Of a stretch of DNA of 10,227 bases, positions 1 to 5,322 are shown piece after piece. Where the stretch lies: the NCBI GenBank assembly GCA_020444765.1, contig JAGRHW010000039.1:1-10227 (forward strand), given 5' to 3'. The translations under genes were made by a program, and so were the position numbers. The notes below the pieces were generated by a model. The model saw only the letters and a program-made list of their open reading frames with translations, had not been told where the DNA came from and made no database searches. The DNA comes from Gammaproteobacteria bacterium (GTDB taxonomy: Bacteria; Pseudomonadota; Gammaproteobacteria; Granulosicoccales; Granulosicoccaceae). The first letter of the stretch is position 1; each line of letters begins with the position of its first letter.

Positions 1-1
1 C

Positions 2-889
2 TCCCGCGAGGAGTACGATTACTCGAAATACGTCGGCTACGAAATGGGTCTGCGTGAGCTGGATATCTGTACGGGTTGTGGCCCAGGGGCAATGAAGGGG
101 CCGATGAAGGGCGCGGCGGTCGGCCATGCCAAACAACGCAATTCGCAAGGGCGTTACCTCGGTCTTACCGAGCCGGGGATTATCGCCGCCGAGTCACCGA
201 ACCCGATCGTCAACGAACTGGTGATTCTGCCGGATATCGAAAAACGGCTTGAAGCCTTTGTCCGCGTCGGTCACGGGATTGTCGTGTTTCCTGGTGGCGT
301 CGGCACCGCCGAGGAAATCCTCTATATTCTCGGCATCCTGCTGCACCCGGACAACCGGGCGATACCGTTTCCGCTGATTTTTTCGGGCCCGGCGTCGGCC
401 AGCGTGTATTTTGAGCAGATCGACCGTTTTATCGGCAGAGCGCTTGGCGAAGAGGCCCAGGCCTTGTATGAGATAATTATCGATGATCCGCAACGGGTTG
501 CGACGACCATGCGTGACCGGATCGCCGAGGTGCGCGAATACCGGCGCAACAGCGGCGGCGCGTATTATTTCAACTGGGGGCTGAATATCGATACGGAATT
601 CCAGCAGCCTTTTCAACCCACGCACGAAAACATGCGTAACCTGAATCTGCACAAAGACCAGGAGCGGCATTTTCTGGCGGCCAACCTGCGCCGGGCGTTT
701 TCCGGTATCGTCGCCGGTAACGTCAAGGATGAAGGGATTCGTGCGATAGAGGAGCACGGTCTGTTCGAAATCCACGGCGATGCGGATCTGATGGAGGATA
801 TGGACAAACTGCTCCAGTCTTTCGTCAGGCAGTCGCGTATGAAACTGCCGGGCACCGCCTATAAACCGTGTTACCGGATCGTCCGTTAA
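2..889 (+). CDS. ppnN: Nucleotide 5'-monophosphate nucleosidase PpnN (YgdH), 5' end cut by window edge
   Basis: The frame is open from base 2, so the gene starts outside the window; 295 residues are visible. The E. coli protein is about 454 residues, so roughly the first third is missing. The visible part begins with an [15 protein letters not shown] stretch and runs through [17 protein letters not shown] (residues 21-37) to the LOG-family signature PGGVGTAEE (residues 97-105, bases 290-316), which holds the catalytic Glu/Arg environment. The C-terminal PpnN-specific domain follows (about residue 175 onward). Family knowledge: the enzyme splits purine and pyrimidine 5'-monophosphates into free base and ribose 5-phosphate in the cytoplasm, and in E. 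coli it is controlled by (p)ppGpp. Older annotation calls this fold 'lysine decarboxylase'; that is a misnomer here. The ATG at 44 is internal (Met15 of the visible part), not the start. The stop overlaps the opposing decarboxylase gene by four bases. Confidence 0.5.
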   Translation, partial: SREEYDYSKYVGYEMGLRELDICTGCGPGAMKGPMKGAAVGHAKQRNSQGRYLGLTEPGIIAAESPNPIVNELVILPDIEKRLEAFVRVGHGIVVFPGGVGTAEEILYILGILLHPDNRAIPFPLIFSGPASASVYFEQIDRFIGRALGEEAQALYEIIIDDPQRVATTMRDRIAEVREYRRNSGGAYYFNWGLNIDTEFQQPFQPTHENMRNLNLHKDQERHFLAANLRRAFSGIVAGNVKDEGIRAIEEHGLFEIHGDADLMEDMDKLLQSFVRQSRMKLPGTAYKPCYRIVR

Positions 890-2088
890 ACACTGCTGGC
901 CTGAAAAAAATCCGTTTGTTTCGATATAAGCCGATAGGTGTCGGAGCGGAATCCGTTGAAGCCGGTGGTGGTGCTTGAACCATACGCGCCGAGGCAGCCG
1001 TATTCGATATAGTCACCGGCCCTGATGTCGAGTGGCAGACTTGCAGTTGGCAGTTTGTCCACGGAGTCGCAGGTCGGACCGAACAGCTCAAAGGTTCCTG
1101 TCTCACCAACGAGCGGGCTGTTATTGCGCCAGACCTGTAACGGCAGATGCAAATTCACCAGCATCTGTTCCATAAGACCGCCATAAATCCCATCGTTGAG
1201 AAACAGGCTGCCGTTGTCGCGCCGATGTATGACTTTTGTCAGCAAGGAACAGCAGCTTGCGACCATGCAGCGGCCGGGTTCGCACAGCAGGCGTGTCTGG
1301 CTGCCGGCGAAACCGGCGGCAAACGCGTTGTTGATTGTCTCGAAATACAACTCCAGGGACGGCAGTGTATTTTCCAGATAACGTGCGGGAAATCCGCCGC
1401 CGACATTCAGCCGGTAAAGCGGCACCGATGCCAAACGGCTGATCTCGGCGGCGGCTTGGATATAGTCGGCGTAAGCGTCGGGGTTTTTGCATTGCGAGCC
1501 GGGATGAAACGTCATGGACGGTCGGTAAGCTGCAGCTTTCACGGCTTGTAATAATTTGATTGCCTCGGTTTTGCTTGCGCCGAACTTGCTGGTGAAGTCA
1601 TAGGCGGCCTCGTCCCGGGCGATCTTGAAGCGCACGCTGATTTCAAGATTCGTATCGTCTCCGACGATGGATTGGATCTTCGTCAGTTCGGCAAAATCAT
1701 CGACGACGAACGAGCGAATACCAAAATCACGGTATGCCTGTTCGATCGCCGTCGTTTGCTTCACCGGGTTGTTGAAATGCATCACCGCATCCGGAACCTG
1801 CCGGTGAACCAGCTTTATCTCTTCAAGTGAGGCGACATCGAAAGCCTGGATACCGGATTGACTCAGGCTATCCAGAATCACCGGCTGCGGGTTGGCCTTG
1901 ACCGCAAAACTCGTCAGACCGGGAAATCCGTCCTGAATGCGCTGGCTCTGTTTTTCCAGCACGCTCGGGCAAAACAGATAAACGGGGTCTTCCGGCCGAC
2001 ACGCTTCGATGAAGTGACCGGTATCGTCGTAGACCGTCTTACTGCCGTTTGTCAGGGCGACTTGCAGAGGAGGGTGGTTTCGGGTCAT
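886..2088 (-). CDS. Fold-III PLP-dependent ornithine (or lysine/ornithine) decarboxylase
   Basis: The 400-residue product is full length for the eukaryotic-type ornithine decarboxylase family (alanine-racemase fold). Visible signatures in order: FAVKANPQP with the PLP lysine K64; FDVASLEE (83-90); FNNPVKQ (105-111), matching the family ANPCK block; FHPGSQ (194-199); the phosphate-binding GGG (230-232) and EPGR (270-273); NDGIYGG (298-304) with D299; GPTCDSVD (337-344) with C340 and D341 from the partner subunit; Y369 and FNGF (377-380). The two Asp residues that bind the substrate amino group in ornithine decarboxylase are both present, which favours a diamine-forming decarboxylase over diaminopimelate decarboxylase. 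Expected reaction: L-ornithine to putrescine plus CO2, cytosolic, homodimeric. Lysine as a co-substrate cannot be excluded. The gene is divergent from an Lrp/AsnC regulator, suggesting amino-acid-responsive control. Start is the ATG at 2088; the ribosome site (ACAGG) is weak. Confidence 0.5.
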   Translation of the reverse strand: MTRNHPPLQVALTNGSKTVYDDTGHFIEACRPEDPVYLFCPSVLEKQSQRIQDGFPGLTSFAVKANPQPVILDSLSQSGIQAFDVASLEEIKLVHRQVPDAVMHFNNPVKQTTAIEQAYRDFGIRSFVVDDFAELTKIQSIVGDDTNLEISVRFKIARDEAAYDFTSKFGASKTEAIKLLQAVKAAAYRPSMTFHPGSQCKNPDAYADYIQAAAEISRLASVPLYRLNVGGGFPARYLENTLPSLELYFETINNAFAAGFAGSQTRLLCEPGRCMVASCCSLLTKVIHRRDNGSLFLNDGIYGGLMEQMLVNLHLPLQVWRNNSPLVGETGTFELFGPTCDSVDKLPTASLPLDIRAGDYIEYGCLGAYGSSTTTGFNGFRSDTYRLISKQTDFFQASSV

Positions 2089-2116
2089 GAGCCTGTCTCT
2101 GATGGCTTTTCTTGGT

Positions 2117-2143
2117 CTTATAAGTCTGGTCGAAGAAACTCAA
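2117..2143 (-). promoter_or_regulatory. Candidate decarboxylase promoter
   Basis: On the minus strand there is a -35-like TTGAGT (2143-2138) and a -10-like TATAAG (2122-2117), 29 bases upstream of the decarboxylase ATG. The spacer is 15 bases, shorter than the ideal 17, so this is tentative. The phased repeats at 2165-2216 lie just upstream of the -35, a position suited to activation or wrapping by an Lrp-type protein. Confidence 0.5.
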
Positions 2144-2164
2144 TAAAAACAGGGGCCAAGTCAA

Positions 2165-2216
2165 TCAAAATGATGTATATTTTTAATCAAATTGATAATT
2201 GATTTGTTCAAATTGA
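2165..2216. promoter_or_regulatory. Three helically phased TCAAATTGA-like repeats, probable Lrp/AsnC-type operator
   Basis: Copies are TCAAAATGA (2165-2173, one mismatch), TCAAATTGA (2187-2195) and TCAAATTGA (2208-2216). Start-to-start spacing is 22 and 21 bases, close to two helical turns, so all three lie on the same face of the helix. Each is a near-palindrome (TCAA-N-TTGA). A further inverted pair, AATCAA-N8-TTGATT, overlaps the middle copy at 2185-2204. The array sits in the 144-base AT-rich gap between the divergent decarboxylase and the Lrp/AsnC gene. Family knowledge: Lrp/AsnC proteins form octamers or larger disks that bind several phased, degenerate AT-rich sites and often control a divergent neighbour and themselves. 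That this regulator binds here is inference. Confidence 0.5.
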
Positions 2217-2232
2217 CTTAAACGATTGCATC

Positions 2233-2667
2233 ATGCCCATTACTGAAAAAGATCACGAACTGATTCAGGCGCTCAGCCAAAACGCCAGGATGTCGATCAG
2301 CGATCTCGCGCGGCAGCTTAAGGTGTCGCGAACAACAGTCAAACACCGTCTTGCCCGTCTCGAGGAAACCGGCGTGATCGCCGGATATGGCCTGCGTCTG
2401 GGTGAGGCTTATCGGGGCAGTTCCCTGCAGGCATATGTCAATTTAAAGGTGCAGCCTCGAGATGGCGCCAGGCTGGCTGCCGATTTGAAAAAAATACCGC
2501 AGATCGAAGCGCTTTTTTCGGTCAGCGGAAAATTCGACATGGTGTTGCTGGTGCGCACCGCGACGCCAGCGCAGCTGGACGAGTTGCTGGATCGGATAGG
2601 CGTTCTGGAAGGTGTGCTTGGTACCGAATCGGCGATCGTGCTCAGCAGTAAATTCGACCGGCGTTAG
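2233..2667 (+). CDS. Lrp/AsnC-family transcriptional regulator
   Basis: The 144-residue product is somewhat shorter than E. coli Lrp (164) and near AsnC size (152). The N-terminal winged helix-turn-helix covers about residues 4-52, with the recognition region SISDLARQLKVSRTTVKHRL (21-40) followed by ARLEETGVIAGYG, the classic AsnC continuation. The C-terminal RAM domain (about 64-140) contains VSGKFDMVLLV (97-107), the βαββαβ effector and oligomer unit. It acts as a cytoplasmic DNA-binding protein that usually senses an amino acid. It is divergent from the decarboxylase at 886-2088, with phased repeats in the shared gap. The simplest reading is local control of polyamine synthesis by ornithine, lysine or a related amino acid, plus autoregulation; the ligand cannot be read from the sequence. 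Start is the ATG at 2233, without a recognisable Shine-Dalgarno. The 3' end converges with the phosphodiesterase gene. Confidence 0.5.
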   Translation: MPITEKDHELIQALSQNARMSISDLARQLKVSRTTVKHRLARLEETGVIAGYGLRLGEAYRGSSLQAYVNLKVQPRDGARLAADLKKIPQIEALFSVSGKFDMVLLVRTATPAQLDELLDRIGVLEGVLGTESAIVLSSKFDRR

Positions 2668-2681
2668 AAACGTAGAATACA

Positions 2682-2701
2682 CGTCCGGAGAGGTCCGGGC
2701 G
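2682..2701. terminator. Weak hairpin between convergent genes, possible terminator
   Basis: CGTCCGGA (2682-2689) pairs with TCCGGGCG (2694-2701), an 8-base stem with one G-T pair and a GAGG loop. It lies in the 48-base gap between the convergent regulator and phosphodiesterase genes. Only CTTTG follows on the plus strand and no T-run on the minus strand, so intrinsic termination would be inefficient. Confidence 0.5.
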
Positions 2702-2715
2702 CTTTGCAGTCGGGT

Positions 2716-3519
2716 TTATTTGAATCCCAGTTCGCGGAAGATTTCCACTGCCAGATCGGGCCTGTCGGTGACGATGCCGTCCGCGCCGTGTTGCAGCAGC
2801 ATACGCATGTGTTGCGGGTCGTTGACGGTCCAGAAGTTCGCCAGTTGACCGCTGCGGTGGATTGTGTCGATAAAGCGTGGCGTGTCGAGTTTGAGTTTGC
2901 CGTAACGGGTGGGAATCTGCAGCGCGACCGACATCGGAGCGGCTTGCCGGTTTTTCAGTCGATAGCCCTGCAAATACAAGTCAAGCACTTCTTTGAAAGT
3001 TGCCGAGGTTGCAATATGCGGTGCAATCTGACGAAAGTAGCGTAACACCTTGCCATGGAAGCTCGCAACGACCGTGCGTCTTTCCGCGCCGGCCTTTTCG
3101 ATAACCTTGGCCACCAGCCGTGCAGCCAGGTAGCGCTTGTCCTTGATATCGATATTGACGATGACATCCGGATAGGCGGCGTAGAGTTCCAGCAGGGTAG
3201 GTAATTCGAGTTGCCGGCCACGGAAGAGCCGGCCGCGTTCGTCTTCGAAGCGATAGCCGGCGTCGAGGCGTTTCAGATGGACGAGAGTATGTTCACTGAC
3301 CGCGCCGCTGCCGTCGGTCGTACGATCGACGCGTTCGTCATGGATGACGATGACTTCCTTGTCGCGGCTCAGGCGTACATCGATCTCGAGCACATCCGAG
3401 CTGGCCTGCAGACCGATATCGAAAGCCGTGAAAGTGTTCTCGGGCGCCAGCAGGCTGCTGCCGCGATGCGCGAACAACAAGGGTTTGCCGGCGTTGAGAG
3501 GGTTGGTCGGTTGGTTCAA
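2716..3519 (-). CDS. Glycerophosphodiester phosphodiesterase, cytoplasmic (UgpQ-like)
   Basis: The 267-residue product has the GDPD TIM-barrel signatures in order: FAHRGSS (16-22) with H18 and R19; APENTFTAF (25-33); LEIDVRLSRD (44-53) with metal ligands E45 and D47; VIHDERVDRTTDGSG (58-72) with catalytic H60; VNIDIKDK (121-128); FWTVND (229-234); and GADGIVTDRPD (245-255). It hydrolyses glycerophosphodiesters to sn-glycerol 3-phosphate and an alcohol. No signal peptide is visible, and the length fits cytoplasmic UgpQ-type enzymes rather than periplasmic GlpQ. Oddities: the family motif with the third metal ligand is usually IEIK and here is IDIK (D124), and SFN/SFD appears as SFHG. The first usable start is TTG (3519) with no clear Shine-Dalgarno and no in-frame ATG immediately upstream, so the exact start is uncertain. 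It is divergent from the GNAT gene, 118 bases apart. Confidence 0.5.
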   Translation of the reverse strand: MNQPTNPLNAGKPLLFAHRGSSLLAPENTFTAFDIGLQASSDVLEIDVRLSRDKEVIVIHDERVDRTTDGSGAVSEHTLVHLKRLDAGYRFEDERGRLFRGRQLELPTLLELYAAYPDVIVNIDIKDKRYLAARLVAKVIEKAGAERRTVVASFHGKVLRYFRQIAPHIATSATFKEVLDLYLQGYRLKNRQAAPMSVALQIPTRYGKLKLDTPRFIDTIHRSGQLANFWTVNDPQHMRMLLQHGADGIVTDRPDLAVEIFRELGFK

Positions 3520-3588
3520 TGCAGACGCTGCGATGGTTATGGCCTGATAGTGATCATAGTAACGAATGTTTGTTTTTAAAGCATGCGA

Positions 3589-3594
3589 TATAAT
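3589..3594 (+). promoter_or_regulatory. Consensus -10 hexamer (TATAAT) upstream of the GNAT gene
   Basis: A perfect TATAAT lies 43 bases before the ATG at 3638. The -35 region at 17 bases is poor (ATGTTT, 3566-3571). A second AT-rich hexamer, TATAAA, lies at 3612-3617. The promoter call is moderate because no good -35 or extended -10 is visible. Confidence 0.5.
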
Positions 3595-3637
3595 AGCGGC
3601 TGCTAAATTCCTATAAATTTACAGAGAATAAGCTGTC

Positions 3638-4189
3638 ATGTACGACCAGGCCTCCACATTCAGTCATGTCCGCGCCGCCAGGCCAGAAGAGGCGGCGCTG
3701 CTCAGCGCGCTGGCGTTTCGATCCAAGCAGTATTGGGATTACTCTGACGAGTTCATGGAAAACTGCCGCCAGGAACTGACCTACAGCCCTGAAGAGCTGG
3801 CGCAGGGATTCGCTTATGTTGCAGAGCAAAAAAACGAAATCGCCGGATTTTACGTACTGACATCGATCGATGACGAGCAGATCGAACTCGAAGCCCTGTT
3901 TATCGAGCCCAAATATATTCATCAGGGCTTTGGCCGCCTGTTGATGCGTCATGCAATGCAGCAGGCCTTTGATGCGGGCTATAAGTCGATGATCATTCAG
4001 AGTGATCCTTATGCGGAAAATTTCTATTACAGCGCCGGCGCGGTGAAGATCGGCGAACGCCAGTCAGACAGTATTGCCGGCCGTTTTCTGCCCTTGTTGC
4101 GTATCGATCTCGTCGATCCGGCGCTGTTGAATCTGTCCGGCTTCGAGAGTCGGACCGAGAAGAAAAAATACGGTTCCAGCGGCGTTTGA
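3638..4189 (+). CDS. GNAT-family N-acetyltransferase
   Basis: The 183-residue product opens with HVRAARPEEAALLSALAFRSKQ-like sequence, typical of the β1-α1 segment of a GNAT subgroup with a conserved SK-x-x-W-Y. Motif A is clear: ELEALFIEPKYIHQGFGRLL (84-102), where Q96-G97-F98-G99-R100 forms the acetyl-CoA pyrophosphate loop. Motif B is SDPYAENFYYSAGAVKIGE (122-140), with the usual N-x-x-Y/F-Y...GA pattern. It should transfer an acetyl group from acetyl-CoA to an amine; the substrate is unknown and neighbours do not identify it. The tail (about 165-183, rich in S, R, E and K) looks disordered. The nearest purine-rich ribosome site (AGAGA, 3623-3627) is about 10 bases from the ATG, slightly far. 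It converges with the acyltransferase gene, and its terminator seems to lie inside that gene. Confidence 0.5.
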   Translation: MYDQASTFSHVRAARPEEAALLSALAFRSKQYWDYSDEFMENCRQELTYSPEELAQGFAYVAEQKNEIAGFYVLTSIDDEQIELEALFIEPKYIHQGFGRLLMRHAMQQAFDAGYKSMIIQSDPYAENFYYSAGAVKIGERQSDSIAGRFLPLLRIDLVDPALLNLSGFESRTEKKKYGSSGV

Positions 4190-4240
4190 TTACCGCAGCA
4201 GGCTGATCGAAACAAATGCCGTGCATTGCCGGTTGAACTG

Positions 4241-4861
4241 TCAAAGTTTTACCGGACCCGCCATCTGCGGGTTTTTGCCCTTGAGATGCCGGTAGAAAAA
4301 GCGGATGGTGTGCTCGTCCTGAGCGGTGTTGCCGCTCGGCATAAAATAACGGCTGCAACCGAGTGATTTGTTCTGATAATCCACAAAAGCCAGGACCAGC
4401 GGGACTTGCGCGCCCAGCGCTATGTGGTAGAAGCCGGTTCGCCAGCGGGGCACGAACGCTTTTGTGGCTTCCGGTGCCAGGCCAAGAACCAGCTGGTCAT
4501 GCTCGGCGAACGCCCGAATCAACCGCTTGACGGTTCCGCCCTTGTGTCGGCGGTCGAGCTTGAAGCCGCCCAAAGCCCGGCTGATATAGCCCAAAGGCCA
4601 GATAAACAAGGCATTATGGCCGATCCAGCGGCAGTGAAGACGGGCGGACAGGCTGTAAAGCAGAATTAGCGGGTAGTCCCAGTAGCTGGTATGGGGGGCG
4701 AGAATAATCACGAATTTATGGCCGGGAGGCAGGTGGGTAACCGTCGTCCAGCCAAAGGCTTGCAAAAGTTTTCGTGCAACCCAGCTTGTTATGGAATCTT
4801 TATCTCCCTCAAGGAGAGAATCGTCCAGCATTAAAGACCAGCCGTCGGTGTTTTTTCCCAT
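4241..4861 (-). CDS. PlsC-like 1-acyl-glycerol-phosphate acyltransferase family protein
   Basis: The 206-residue product has the acyltransferase blocks in order. Block I is APHTSYWDYPL (55-65), the HX4D motif with H57 and D62. Block II is GGFKLDRRHKGG (98-109), equivalent to G-x-x-F-I-D-R. Block III is LAPEATKAFVPRWRTGFYHIA (128-148), where the family EGT(R) is EAT(K). Block IV is VPLVLAFVDY (153-162). These enzymes move an acyl chain to a lysophospholipid or glycerol-phosphate acceptor at the inner face of the cytoplasmic membrane. The W-x-TGFYHIA-GA-VP context matches a short bacterial subgroup with few membrane segments, so the exact acceptor is uncertain and it may not be the housekeeping PlsC. 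The ATG at 4861 is the first in-frame start after an upstream TAA; AGGA lies only about 3 bases before it. Met11 is a less likely alternative start. Confidence 0.5.
   Translation of the reverse strand: MGKNTDGWSLMLDDSLLEGDKDSITSWVARKLLQAFGWTTVTHLPPGHKFVIILAPHTSYWDYPLILLYSLSARLHCRWIGHNALFIWPLGYISRALGGFKLDRRHKGGTVKRLIRAFAEHDQLVLGLAPEATKAFVPRWRTGFYHIALGAQVPLVLAFVDYQNKSLGCSRYFMPSGNTAQDEHTIRFFYRHLKGKNPQMAGPVKL
4256..4276 (+). terminator. Intrinsic terminator of the GNAT gene, inside the opposing acyltransferase gene
   Basis: ACCCGC (4256-4261) pairs perfectly with GCGGGT (4267-4272) across a CATCT loop, followed by TTTTT (4272-4276). It works only on the plus strand, since no T-run follows on the minus strand. 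It begins 67 bases past the GNAT stop and lies within the last 12 codons of the gene on the minus strand. Confidence 0.5.
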
Positions 4862-5105
4862 TTTCCTACGTTGCGGTTACGCTTGTGTAGGTTTTTGTAT
4901 TACCCCATTCGGGCTTGGTGCCTGCATAAATCCGCTTTCGTGACCGGCTTTGCAGAGTGGATCACACCTCTCTTGAAACGTTTTTCCGGAAACGGACGCA
5001 CTAAGCGCTTGTCTGCTATCTCCGAAGCCGGTTCCTGAGCCAGCGAGTTACAGCTTCGACCTGGCGATTTCAGACAAACTCCTGGCCGCCGGCCGGCTGC
5101 AGCTT

Positions 5106-5201
5106 ATGCTGAATCAGTTCTTGATCATCAGGCTTTTAATGTGTTGGGGTCGGGCTTGGTTTTTTAGGTTACGCCGCGATCAGATGTCTCCCATTGTTTA
5201 G
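5106..5201 (+). CDS. Possible short ORF (31 codons, or 20 from the second ATG) upstream of the aminotransferase
   Basis: ATG at 5106 opens a 31-codon frame ending in TAG at 5199-5201; an in-frame ATG at 5139 would give 20 residues starting MCWGRAWFFR. From the second start the peptide contains Trp3, Trp7, Phe8 and Phe9, reminiscent of attenuator leader peptides, and the next gene is an aromatic/aspartate aminotransferase. Against this, the ribosome site is weak (CAGG about 6 bases before 5139; none before 5106), no T-tailed terminator follows, and no upstream promoter was found. It could equally be chance or decayed coding sequence. Very tentative. Confidence 0.5.
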   Translation: MLNQFLIIRLLMCWGRAWFFRLRRDQMSPIV

Positions 5202-5230
5202 GGGCGGCAAGCCCGGGTATAAATCCCGGG
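5194..5230 (+). promoter_or_regulatory. Candidate aminotransferase promoter with -10 inside a CCCGGG inverted repeat
   Basis: TTGTTT (5194-5199), an 18-base spacer, and TATAAA (5218-5223). The -10 sits in the 7-base gap of the inverted repeat CCCGGG (5212-5217) / CCCGGG (5225-5230). The repeat could be an operator overlapping the promoter, or a 6-base GC stem in RNA from a promoter further upstream. It has no T-run, so it is not an intrinsic terminator. Confidence 0.5.
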
Positions 5231-5263
5231 TAAACAGATGCAAACCCGGCGTGCCAGGCGGTG

Positions 5264-5269
5264 TATACT
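5264..5269 (+). promoter_or_regulatory. Second candidate -10 hexamer (TATACT) for the aminotransferase
   Basis: TATACT lies 53 bases before the ATG at 5323, a plausible leader length. The region 17 bases upstream (CAAACC, 5241-5246) is a poor -35, so it would probably need an activator. It competes with the candidate at 5194-5223. Confidence 0.5.
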
Positions 5270-5322
5270 ACGCGTCAATCAATGTGTTGGCCGTCGGCCT
5301 GATTTACTTTCCGGAGCAGTGC

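Larger units (their letters stand above)
4862..5322. other. 461-base intergenic region between acyltransferase and aminotransferase genes
   Basis: No RNA gene or recognisable protein was found. The left part is the 5' region of the minus-strand acyltransferase; no good promoter was identified for it. On the plus strand, frame 4977-5201 is free of stops for 74 codons but has no ATG until 5106, with a second ATG at 5139. The predicted peptide resembles no family I know. The right part holds the aminotransferase promoter candidates and a CCCGGG inverted repeat. The gap is unusually long compared with the tight packing elsewhere in the window. Confidence 0.5.

Noticed and set aside
44..46. ATG at 44 as the start of ppnN
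   Set aside because: The frame is open upstream to the window edge and those residues match the family, so this Met is internal.
194..775. Minus-strand 193-codon open frame opposite ppnN
   Set aside because: Antisense to the LOG-family core; no family resemblance.
2..889. Annotation of the first gene as a lysine decarboxylase
   Set aside because: The PGGVGTAEE fold was historically mislabelled; the protein matches PpnN nucleosidase and has no PLP site.
5194..5322. TTG-initiated 43-residue extension of the aminotransferase
   Set aside because: The ATG at 5323 has a good GGAG and the family alignment begins there; the extension overlaps the promoter candidates and is unlike the family.
4862..5322. 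tRNA or other structured RNA gene in the long gap
   Set aside because: No cloverleaf, TψC-loop consensus or CCA end was found; only short stems such as TTTCCGGAAA are present.
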